NCBI GenBank assembly: GCA_002449305.1
Contig: DKDI01000004.1
Location: forward strand, 364-64,363
Length of the DNA: 64,000 nucleotides
Direction of reading: 5' to 3'
Source of the DNA: Treponema sp. UBA6852
GTDB lineage: Bacteria; Spirochaetota; Spirochaetia; Treponematales; Treponemataceae
Shown piece by piece: positions 17,236 through 25,496 of the stretch (positions are counted from its first letter, which is position 1; every line of letters begins with the position of its first letter). Under the pieces are notes generated by a model. It did no database searches, had not been told where the DNA came from, and worked only from the letters and a program-made list of their open reading frames with translations. Both the position numbers and the translations under genes were made by a program.

Positions 17236-18107
17236 AACTCAAACATTTCCTGCGTGGCTTCCGGTTTTTCTTGCGGAAAAGCGTTCATGTACTCAAAGAC
17301 TTTTTCCGGCCGCCACTCGATTCCGGATTTCTGACATTCGCTTGTGATGATTTTCATCAGGCGGCCGTTTTCCGGGCTTGTAACTTCGTAGGCGTTTCCG
17401 TAAGTGCGGATGTATTTTTCTTTCAGTCCGGGAAAATGCTCATCCAGCTTGCTGTAGAAATATTCTCGGTTTCCTTCGCGCAGCGTAAGTCCGATTCCAA
17501 AGCAGATTATTCCGAGTACCTTTTCCTGAACGCAGATTTCAAGGAGGCGGCGGACATTCTGCTCGGTGTCGTTTATAAAAGGAAGAAAAGGCGAAAGCCA
17601 CACGACTGTCGGAATTCTGCGTTTCTTGCATTCGCCAAGAACTTTCGCGCGCCCGGCCGTTGTGCAGACCGCAGGCTCGATTGTCCGGCACAAATTTTCG
17701 TCCGCGGTTGTAAGCGTCATCTGGACAACGGCTTTTGACTTTGCGTTGATTTCTTCTATTAAACTCATGTCTCGCAGAATCAGGTCGCTTTTTGTCTGGA
17801 CGGCAATTCCGAATCCGTGCCTATTGATGACTTCAAGGCAGCGGCGCATAAGGGAGAGTTCCGCCTCGCAGTGCATATAAGGGTCGCACATCGCGCCTGT
17901 TCCGATCATGCACTTTTTGCGCTTGGAGGAAAGCTTCTGCTCCATAAGCTCAGCCGCATTCCGCTTTACCTCGATGTCCTCAAAACCGTGGCTCATCTGG
18001 TAGCAGCGGCTGCGCGAGTCGCAGTAAATGCAGCCGTGCGTGCAGCCACGGTAAATATTCATTCCGTTGCGCGCCGAAAGAATTCCTTTTGCCTCTGTAA
18101 AATGCAT
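17232..18107 (-). CDS. SPL-family radical SAM protein
   Basis: A 291-residue radical-SAM enzyme. The 4Fe-4S motif is CTHGCIYC (CxxxCxxC) near residue 22, preceded by NIYRGC as in spore-photoproduct-lyase-like and related proteins of the Rv2578c type. The segment MIGTGAMCDPYMHCEAEL follows near residue 68. This group includes DNA photoproduct repair enzymes, but most members are uncharacterised. It starts 5 bp after the stop of the SMC-like ATPase, in the same transcript as that gene and the nuclease, which favours a DNA-repair role by context. Confidence 0.85.
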   Translation of the reverse strand: MHFTEAKGILSARNGMNIYRGCTHGCIYCDSRSRCYQMSHGFEDIEVKRNAAELMEQKLSSKRKKCMIGTGAMCDPYMHCEAELSLMRRCLEVINRHGFGIAVQTKSDLILRDMSLIEEINAKSKAVVQMTLTTADENLCRTIEPAVCTTAGRAKVLGECKKRRIPTVVWLSPFLPFINDTEQNVRRLLEICVQEKVLGIICFGIGLTLREGNREYFYSKLDEHFPGLKEKYIRTYGNAYEVTSPENGRLMKIITSECQKSGIEWRPEKVFEYMNAFPQEKPEATQEMFEF

Positions 18108-18112
18108 ATCAG

Positions 18113-20725
18113 CTACACAGCCCTGCTTTTATGGCACGCAAAATAAATCACCTGGTTTTCTTTTGCAATTTTTTTTACAAGCTGCAAAGCGTTCGGAACT
18201 TTCTCGTCATCAAGATTTACAAACGGATCATCTAAAATGACTGGTGGCTTGATATTTTCAAAAAGAGCGTCCACAAGCGCCATACGGGAGCAAAAATTCA
18301 CCATGTCCTTGTAGCCGTCGCTAAGGAAATTGCTTTTGTGCGTCTTGCCGTTGTCATCAAGCAAAACTTCCAAATCTGTGTTTATAATCAGGTTTACAGA
18401 AGAGCCGAGCATTTTTACGTATTTTTCAAATCCTTTTTTCATCGGGTCGCTGTAATTCGCGTCAAGATTTTCCTTGGCTTTTTGGAGCAGTTCCAGAGTT
18501 TTTGAAAAAATTTCGTATTCGGCGGATTTTTCGCGTTTTTCAAGCGTAAGCCGCTCGATTTCAGTTTCAACGTCGCCTTTTTTTTCGGTATCGGCAAGAT
18601 TATCGCTGATTATTTTCTGATAGTCTGACAGAATCTTGTTTTTAGAAGAAATTTCTTCAGACACAGCTGAAAGTTCATTCTGCAGGACGTCAACCGGTTT
18701 TTCCGGCTTTGTAAGATTTTCAAAAGACTCAATTTTGTTGTTCGGGTCGTTTTCAAACTCCTCAATTTTCTTTTTTTCGGAAAGAATCCGACTCTCAACG
18801 TTTTTTATTTCCGTAAGTTTTCCGTGAATCTCAAGAACCTGATTTGCATAGCTCAAAGTTTTTTCAGTCTTGTATTGAGAAAGAATCGCTTCAAGTTTGC
18901 TTTTTTCTTCGCTTTGAATTCTTAAATTTTTAGAATCGGCGTTGATTTTCTTTTTAAGCTCATCAAGTTTCGCAAGTTTTTCGTTCAAAATCTGAATATC
19001 CGCAGGCACAGAAGAAATATTTTCCGTCTTGCAGTAGCGTTTTGTAAAAGCCCGGATGTTTGTCTCATATTCTTCCGGCGTGATTTTCTGCGAGTTCAGC
19101 CAATTTTTGTATTCGTTTTCTTTTTGCAAAAGCCTTGAATAATCGCTGAATTCCGTGCTGATTTTTGTAAGCGCGCCAATTTCCGAAGAGTCGTTTTCAG
19201 AATATTTCTTGATGAAATTTTTGTACGATACCTCCAGATTTTCCGCGTGGCTCTGTTTCTCTGCAATTTCTTTTTTAAGGCTAGAAATTTTCTGTTCAAT
19301 TTCCGAAAAATCCTGTCTTTTTCCTTTTATAACAATCGCCAGAATCATAAAAAGAATAAAAACCACAACTCCAGAAAGCCCAAGAATTATGTTGTTCAAG
19401 ACAAATCCAAAAATTCCAGCCGCCAAGCCAAAAAATCCAAGTGTTGCAAACACAATTTTTTTCGGATTTTTCTGTTTTTGCTGCAAAAGCGTGTTCAACG
19501 CATTTTCTTTTTCAAAAAGCTCATTCTTTAGCTCGTTTATTTGATTTTTTTCCTGCTGAATTTTTGCAATGTCAGAAATACAGCCGTCGATTTTTTCCTT
19601 TGAAACATCTGAATTTTTGTATTTTTGGCTCAAAGAACTAAATTCCGAATATTCCGGCTCCGTAAGTTTTTTTGCGCTTTCAGACTGCTTAAAATTTTTG
19701 TATTCATTGTCAGTTTTTAGACATTCCTCAATCTGAGACTTTGAAGGAATATCGCCGGCAAAATAATTTTTCAAGGTTTCGTAGAAATCCTTTTCAGTTT
19801 GGCTTGCAGACTGATTTTTTATGTTCGACTCAATCGTTGTATAATTGTTTGAAATTGAATCGATTTTTTTTACAGTTTCTTCCGTTGGAATTTGGCCGTT
19901 AAAAAAATCGCAGAGAGATTTCTTTTCATTTTCGGATTTCTTTAGGTCATTTTTCAGCTGCTCGTATCTTGTTTTGCCTTCAAATTTTGCCCAAATAGAA
20001 ATTTGCTCCGCAACAGATTCCTGCTGTTTTTTCAGCTCAAGAATTTCTTTTTGAATCCCAGAAACTTTTTCTTCATAAGCTGCGTTTTCTTTCAATTTTG
20101 AATCAATTTCTTCTATATAATTTCTATTTGCGTCAATTTTTTGCTGGATAGCCGGAATCTCGCCTGTTCCCTTGTTTCTTCCTTGCAGTTCCTTCGATTT
20201 TTTTTCAAGAATTGCCGCCGCTTCCTCAAAATTAGAAATATCACCGCTTTCAACAAGATTGTTCAGCTTTGCGGTAATGTCCGCCGAGCCGACCGGAGAA
20301 TCTTTCAACGTTACAAAAACGCTCCGCGCATAAGAATCCCGGTTGATTCCAAAAATTTCAGTTCCCAAATCTTCCGAAAAATCATAGGAAGGTTTATTCG
20401 TTTTTAAATCACGCAGCTCAAATGTATCCTCATTTTTTTTTGAGCCAAAAGTTCTGTTCACTAAATATTCTTTGCCGTTGTGGCAAAATATCATGCTTCC
20501 GCCGTAAACTCCGCCCTGCCACGGAAAATATTTCAGCTTTTCATTTTTTTCAACGTCTTTTGAGGCTGTGTGTTCCATTCCGTAAAACATTGCTTTTATA
20601 AAAACTGAAAGAGTCGTTTTTCCCCAGCCGTTTTCATAGACAAAAGAATTTACGCCTTTTTTCAAATCTATATCAACATTGTGGAATTTTCCAAAATTAT
20701 TTATGTGAATTTTTACGATTTCCAT
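18113..20725 (-). CDS. YhaN/SbcC-like coiled-coil ATPase
   Basis: An 870-residue SMC-like ATPase. The N-terminus has Walker A VYENGWGKTT, and the C-terminal head has the Walker B PPVILDDPFVNLDDEKV. Long coiled coils fill the middle. Two adjacent hydrophobic helices interrupt the coiled coil around residues 435-475 (ATLGFFGLAAGIFGF and VVVFILFMILAIVI), a feature of YhaN-type proteins that SbcC lacks. It starts 2 bp after the SbcD-like nuclease stop, so the two should form one nuclease-ATPase complex, probably membrane-anchored, that processes DNA ends. Confidence 0.85.
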   Translation of the reverse strand: MEIVKIHINNFGKFHNVDIDLKKGVNSFVYENGWGKTTLSVFIKAMFYGMEHTASKDVEKNEKLKYFPWQGGVYGGSMIFCHNGKEYLVNRTFGSKKNEDTFELRDLKTNKPSYDFSEDLGTEIFGINRDSYARSVFVTLKDSPVGSADITAKLNNLVESGDISNFEEAAAILEKKSKELQGRNKGTGEIPAIQQKIDANRNYIEEIDSKLKENAAYEEKVSGIQKEILELKKQQESVAEQISIWAKFEGKTRYEQLKNDLKKSENEKKSLCDFFNGQIPTEETVKKIDSISNNYTTIESNIKNQSASQTEKDFYETLKNYFAGDIPSKSQIEECLKTDNEYKNFKQSESAKKLTEPEYSEFSSLSQKYKNSDVSKEKIDGCISDIAKIQQEKNQINELKNELFEKENALNTLLQQKQKNPKKIVFATLGFFGLAAGIFGFVLNNIILGLSGVVVFILFMILAIVIKGKRQDFSEIEQKISSLKKEIAEKQSHAENLEVSYKNFIKKYSENDSSEIGALTKISTEFSDYSRLLQKENEYKNWLNSQKITPEEYETNIRAFTKRYCKTENISSVPADIQILNEKLAKLDELKKKINADSKNLRIQSEEKSKLEAILSQYKTEKTLSYANQVLEIHGKLTEIKNVESRILSEKKKIEEFENDPNNKIESFENLTKPEKPVDVLQNELSAVSEEISSKNKILSDYQKIISDNLADTEKKGDVETEIERLTLEKREKSAEYEIFSKTLELLQKAKENLDANYSDPMKKGFEKYVKMLGSSVNLIINTDLEVLLDDNGKTHKSNFLSDGYKDMVNFCSRMALVDALFENIKPPVILDDPFVNLDDEKVPNALQLVKKIAKENQVIYFACHKSRAV

Positions 20726-20727
20726 TA

Positions 20728-21807
20728 CTATAATCTCCCCGCCAACGCTTTTATGCCGGTCATAATTATTTTGATTTTTTGCTCTTCAGAAAGATTCTGC
20801 TGATTTTTTACAAGACGGATAAATTCACCTTTTAGCGAAACATCTTTTTCATATTTCGTGAAATCGATTTTTGTTTCAGTTTTGTCTTTTACACGCAAAT
20901 AAAAATAATCCGAAGCAAAAACAGACTGATAAGATTCTGGCTCAATTTCAGTTTCCTCAGAAAGCTCGCCTGTCAAATCAACCTGAACAATATCTTTGGA
21001 AGAAATTCCAGCAAGAGAATCCGTTATTTTTTGCATAATATCTGAAAAATCCAGAACTCCAGAAAGTTTCACAGGAATTTCATGAACAATTCTTTTTGAA
21101 ATCGGAACAAATTTTGCCTCAACTTTATTATATTCAATATCCAGAAGAACAAATCCCTTTTTTCCACACTCGTCAAAGCCGCGCCCTTCAAGACAGCCCG
21201 AATAGCACCAGGAACAGCGGTTATCAAGTTTTTCAATCTTAAAATCGTGGATGTGCCCCAAAGCAATGTAGTCAATGTTTTTATTCGTCAGTTTTGGCAA
21301 GGAAATTTCCGGAGCGTCATTCTTTGGCTTGTACTCGGCAATCTGTCCATGCAAGACAACGATATTCACGCGGGCAGAATCAGGATTCAGCTCGCTGTAA
21401 GCCGCCAACGGAATTGACGAGGAAAATTCGCGGCCGTAAATATCAACATTTTCATACGAATATTTTTGCCATTTTGATTTTGAAAAACGCTTTAAATTCG
21501 GAACCAGTTTTTCTTCAAAAAAATCAACATCCTCATCATGGTTTCCCCGAAGATACAAAAAATCAATTCCAGGATTCTGCTCAATGATATAAAAAATCCG
21601 CTGCTTTATTTTTTTCTGCTGGTTTTCCTTTGTGTCAAACAGGTCGCCGGCAATAATTATCGCTTTTACGCCGTTTTCCCTTGCAAACTCAACCATTTTC
21701 GCAAAAGAATCGACAATCTCATTCCGCCGGAGTTCCGCATTCTCCTTTGAAAAATGTGTTCCCATTTTAGAATCAGCGTGAATGTCAGCACAATGTATAA
21801 TTTTCAT
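20728..21807 (-). CDS. SbcD/Mre11-like DNA repair exonuclease
   Basis: A 359-residue calcineurin-like metallophosphoesterase. All motifs are visible in order: HCADIHADSKM (DxH), AGDLFDT, RGNHDE, VLHGQ and LGHIHDF. The C-terminal third is the capping region of SbcD/YhaO proteins. It is an Mn-dependent nuclease that works with the ATPase encoded 2 bp downstream. The operon begins here, with an extended -10 promoter at 21853-21861. Confidence 0.9.
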   Translation of the reverse strand: MKIIHCADIHADSKMGTHFSKENAELRRNEIVDSFAKMVEFARENGVKAIIIAGDLFDTKENQQKKIKQRIFYIIEQNPGIDFLYLRGNHDEDVDFFEEKLVPNLKRFSKSKWQKYSYENVDIYGREFSSSIPLAAYSELNPDSARVNIVVLHGQIAEYKPKNDAPEISLPKLTNKNIDYIALGHIHDFKIEKLDNRCSWCYSGCLEGRGFDECGKKGFVLLDIEYNKVEAKFVPISKRIVHEIPVKLSGVLDFSDIMQKITDSLAGISSKDIVQVDLTGELSEETEIEPESYQSVFASDYFYLRVKDKTETKIDFTKYEKDVSLKGEFIRLVKNQQNLSEEQKIKIIMTGIKALAGRL

Positions 21808-21852
21808 CAGTTGATAGACTCCTGAATTTTGAAACTTTCTTTTTATTTTGCA

Positions 21853-21861
21853 ATTATAGCA
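21853..21861 (-). promoter_or_regulatory. Extended -10 promoter of the SbcD-like operon
   Basis: TGCTATAAT on the minus strand, 45 bp before the ATG at 21807. The same nine bases occur before the CARF, hsdM and jetA genes. Confidence 0.6.
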
Positions 21862-21934
21862 TGAAATAAACGGATTTTATAGATTTTCCAGATTTCTAAC
21901 TCTCACTCATACTTCGTTATTAGCTTGCGAATGC

Positions 21935-22942
21935 CTATTTTCTGTTTTTTAATAATTTTTCGGCTTCATCCAGCATTTTCATCTCTTCTTCGTCCTGCCT
22001 GTCAGCCTCTTTTGCCTCAAAATTTTTTCGTCGCCTGTCAAACTCCAGATAAATCTCCTCGACTTTTTTGTCTGCCAGTTTTCTGTTTATAGAGCCTTTA
22101 TCATGCAAAAGCGGCAGATAATGACCGGTAATAATTTTGTCCGCATTTTCTTTCCAAAATTGCATTGTCAAATCTTTTCGCATTTTTACAATCAATTCCG
22201 CACTTTCCAAAAAGATTGTCACAATACGGTTAAGCGAATCCAGCTCATCATGCGTAAGATAATTCTTGTTTGCATAAATATCCTGCTTGCGGACGATTTT
22301 TCCCTTCCAGCTTGTAAGGTTCATATTTGGCTTTGAGCTGTCGGCCCGGCTTAGAATCAGCTCAGGCGCAGTCATTTTTGTGACAGCAAAAATCAGCTTG
22401 TTCTGGATTTCAGCAAAAAACATCTGGGTGGCTTTATCAGTCGCGTCATAATCTGAACAAAGAGAAAACAAATCTCGGAGCTTCTGATAGAAACGCTTTT
22501 CGCTCGCGCGGATGTCCCGAATTCGCTCAAGGAGCTCATCAAAATAATCAGGCCTGCCGTCAGGATTTTTCAGTCTCTCATCATCAAGGATAAATCCCTT
22601 TGTAAGATATTCAGAAAGATTCTCGTTTGCCCAGCGGCGGAACTGAGTTCCACGGACACTTCTCACACGAAAACCAACCGCAATCACCATAGGAAGCGCG
22701 TAATAAGTAACATTGTAATTCTTGCCGTCCGAGGCAGTTGTTAAGTAATCCTTAACAACTGATTTTTCGTCTAACTCCTTTTCCTGTAAGACATTAGCTA
22801 TATGCATACTGATATTTGGCTTGGAGGTGTCAAAAAGCAAAGCCATCTGCTGCTGGTTCATCCAGACAACGCCGTCCTTTGAATAGAGCCTGACATCGGC
22901 TTTTCCGTCGTCTGTCTTGTAAATTATAAGTTCATTTTGCAT
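21935..22942 (-). CDS. RhuM-family protein (second copy)
   Basis: A 335-residue RhuM-family protein, intact. It has the family segments VVWMNQQQMALLFDTSKPNIS, MVIAVGFRVRSVRGTQFRRWAN and IRDIRASEKRFYQKLRDLF. It aligns along its length with the RhuM protein in the Cas12a operon, ending differently in a highly charged helix rich in Glu, Lys and Asp. The start is the ATG at 22942 behind GAGGAG; an upstream TTG is possible. It lies 82 bp downstream of the RloC-like gene on the same strand and may share its transcript. The biochemical function of the family is unknown. Confidence 0.85.
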   Translation of the reverse strand: MQNELIIYKTDDGKADVRLYSKDGVVWMNQQQMALLFDTSKPNISMHIANVLQEKELDEKSVVKDYLTTASDGKNYNVTYYALPMVIAVGFRVRSVRGTQFRRWANENLSEYLTKGFILDDERLKNPDGRPDYFDELLERIRDIRASEKRFYQKLRDLFSLCSDYDATDKATQMFFAEIQNKLIFAVTKMTAPELILSRADSSKPNMNLTSWKGKIVRKQDIYANKNYLTHDELDSLNRIVTIFLESAELIVKMRKDLTMQFWKENADKIITGHYLPLLHDKGSINRKLADKKVEEIYLEFDRRRKNFEAKEADRQDEEEMKMLDEAEKLLKNRK

Positions 22943-23024
22943 GATTTGTTTATTGCTCCTCAATCACTCCAGTTCATTCTTAAACAATTTCGTGACAAGT
23001 ACAATCTATAACGAAAAATACATA

Positions 23025-25295
23025 TTATTTATCATTACTAACCATCATCTTCGCATAATGTTCTGGTCCAATAACTGAAAATATTGATTCAAATATTTCA
23101 AACAATTTTTCTATTTTTTCATTATGAATCTTTTCAAAATACATATTATCCAATGGAGAAACTTTATGACTTTCATCATTTATCATTGAAATAAAAGCAC
23201 ATTTTAAATAATGTTCAACACTATCTTTATTTTCATCACACAAGACTGTTGCCCAAGCATCATTACCAAGACCAATAAAATTTGCATAGGTTTCTAATAT
23301 TCGTCTAAACAAATTTGCAATTAATATGTTTTGAGAATTACTATCTTTTGGAGTATTCTCCTTAACATATCTAACAGTTTGCCACATCAAAGAATAATCG
23401 TCTTGTTCTTTATAATCACACTTCTGTATATTTGTAATATTTTCACAATTTTTTGAAATACGATAATGTGATTGTAATTTACAAAGTGGTCTTTTTTTCA
23501 TCGCGATCTCTTTATAAAAGTAATAGTTATGCGTAAAAATAAAAACTTGACTAATATTTGGATTAAGAAATTCATCTTTTTCTGATTTTGTTTTACCTTT
23601 GTATGTTATCAATCTATTAACTAATATCGAAACAATGAATAAAACCTGACTGTCCATACTTGAAACAGGATCATCAATCACAATTATTTTCTTTTTTGTT
23701 GACTTTTTTTGAATATCTGTAGTTTCTAGACAGAGTTGATAAAAATATAAGAATGAAATAAAATTCTTTTCTCCTTCACTCAAAGAAGTAAAAATATTTT
23801 TTTCTGATATTTCAGCTGTACGAGAAAGATAATATTGGGAAATATTATTTTCTCTGTTTTTTTCTAATATTTGAAAACCTATAAAACCTGAGTTTTTAAG
23901 AATTTGATTGATATTATCAATTGCTTCTTTTGTATTTACAGTCTTAGTTTGTAACTCTGTATTAGCAATTATAAGATTGTCAATTTCTATTTTCAACTTA
24001 TTAATTTCATATAAGTTTTCAGAAATTAACTTTTGCATCTCTGCACTTTTTTCATTATACTTTTCTATATCTTCTTTACATTCATAAGCAAGATATTTCC
24101 ACATACTTTCTTTTAAGTTTTCTTTTTGCTCATCAATAGAATTTACAAGTAAATTATTCTGTTCAATTGCAGTATTAATAGAGTTTATATTTTCTATAAA
24201 TAAGTTTGGTATTTCTGGAAAAGTCTTTCGTTCATTTGGAGAATTGATTTTTTCTTTTACAATGTTCAAGTTTATATCATAAAATTTCTTCAATGTCATT
24301 TGTAGAGTTGAAGTTATATTTTCATTATTATATTGAGTAGATACAATTTGAATGTTTTCTTCTAACTCAGAATAACACTTTTCATATAGTTCTTTTTCCT
24401 TTTCTAATTCTATCAACTTCTGTTTATATGATTCATCAAAAATAGAATTCAATTGAGAAATAAAATCATCATCTATTGTTTTCTTTTGACAAAAAGGACA
24501 AACAGTCTTTGTTTTTTCAAGGAATATCTTTCCCTGTGCAACCCAAGTTTTTAATCCATAATCTTTAATCATCTTAGAAATCTGAACATCTTCTTTTCCG
24601 ACAATAACTTCATCTAATAAATCTGAAAGTTTATTTTGTTTTTCAAAAAAATTATTATATAATTTAATATCAATACTGTTATCAATATTTATCATATTTT
24701 CTTCATATAATTTCTTATATAACAAGTTAATCTCATTTAAATCTTGAGTTTCAACATCTTGTTCTAATATTTTTTCAATATTATTCAGATTCGATTTCTT
24801 ATTTCCTGAATATTCAAGTTTTATCTTTGAAAACGTTTTAAAAACATTTCTTTTTTCAAAACATTTATTAGCTAAATCTTCCCTAAGTTTTGATTTCTCA
24901 GTATTTAGAGTTTCATTAACTTCTTCTATTGATTTTCTTTTACTTTCCTTTTCGGTTATTTTTTTTTCGTTATCTTTAATTTCTCCATCAATTCTTGCAT
25001 TTGATTCATCTAAGGAAAAAACACCTTTTAAAGAATCCTTATTTTTAAAATTATCCTCAATGAAATCTTGATTAAAAACAAGAATTTCTTCTTTGTCTGA
25101 ATCAAAGTTTTCTTCATTACAAAAAGGAAATAGCATATTAGAAGTATTTTTTTGAAGAGAATCTAGATATTTCGCTATTGTTGATTTTCCACAACCATTA
25201 TTTCCAAAAAAATAATTAAGTTTCGTTAATTCTTCAATTTCTACACCATTTGAATTATAACTTGCAATATTTTTGATTATAATTTTTGTAATCAA
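23025..25295 (-). CDS. RloC-like AAA_13 ATPase with zinc hook
   Basis: A 756-residue SMC-like ATPase of the AAA_13 group, counted from a TTG start at 25295. Walker A is GNNGCGKST (residues 31-39). A long coiled coil is broken by CPFC (Cys266/Cys269), the zinc-hook position. The signature is TSLSEGEKNFISF, Walker B is KKKIIVIDDPVSSMDSQ, and the H-loop is FTHNYYF. The C-terminus has RRILETY and, about 42 residues on, NDESHK, resembling the Arg-Glu-His triad of the PrrC/RloC anticodon nucleases. The TTG follows GGAG by 9 bp; the nominal ATG further up overlaps the -10 box and is excluded. RloC proteins guard linked R-M systems, which fits the neighbours. Confidence 0.75.
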   Translation of the reverse strand: MITKIIIKNIASYNSNGVEIEELTKLNYFFGNNGCGKSTIAKYLDSLQKNTSNMLFPFCNEENFDSDKEEILVFNQDFIEDNFKNKDSLKGVFSLDESNARIDGEIKDNEKKITEKESKRKSIEEVNETLNTEKSKLREDLANKCFEKRNVFKTFSKIKLEYSGNKKSNLNNIEKILEQDVETQDLNEINLLYKKLYEENMINIDNSIDIKLYNNFFEKQNKLSDLLDEVIVGKEDVQISKMIKDYGLKTWVAQGKIFLEKTKTVCPFCQKKTIDDDFISQLNSIFDESYKQKLIELEKEKELYEKCYSELEENIQIVSTQYNNENITSTLQMTLKKFYDINLNIVKEKINSPNERKTFPEIPNLFIENINSINTAIEQNNLLVNSIDEQKENLKESMWKYLAYECKEDIEKYNEKSAEMQKLISENLYEINKLKIEIDNLIIANTELQTKTVNTKEAIDNINQILKNSGFIGFQILEKNRENNISQYYLSRTAEISEKNIFTSLSEGEKNFISFLYFYQLCLETTDIQKKSTKKKIIVIDDPVSSMDSQVLFIVSILVNRLITYKGKTKSEKDEFLNPNISQVFIFTHNYYFYKEIAMKKRPLCKLQSHYRISKNCENITNIQKCDYKEQDDYSLMWQTVRYVKENTPKDSNSQNILIANLFRRILETYANFIGLGNDAWATVLCDENKDSVEHYLKCAFISMINDESHKVSPLDNMYFEKIHNEKIEKLFEIFESIFSVIGPEHYAKMMVSNDK

Positions 25296-25316
25296 TTTTA
25301 TATTTTCTCCATCATC

Positions 25317-25322
25317 ATTATA
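25317..25322 (-). promoter_or_regulatory. -10 box of the RloC-like gene
   Basis: TATAAT on the minus strand, 21 bp before the TTG at 25295. It rules out the longer reading of that gene and shows that the ATPase can be expressed separately from the R-M gene upstream. The 200-bp gap to 25497 holds nothing else recognisable. Confidence 0.55.
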
Positions 25323-25496
25323 CCATAAGTTTCTCAAAATATCTTATGTAACTCAACCTAAATATAATTGCAGATTGGACTTTTAAATTGTATTAAATAC
25401 GAAAACTATTTTTGTGGAGCGAATGCGTTTTTTAGGACGATTTGCATCAAATACCTAGAGATTTTTCAGAAAAACTTCCCCAAGTAATAAAGTTTA

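Noticed and set aside
25296..25337. ATG-initiated N-terminal extension of the RloC-like ATPase
   Set aside because: The extension contains the TATAAT box itself, so it would not be transcribed. The TTG at 25295 has a ribosome site.
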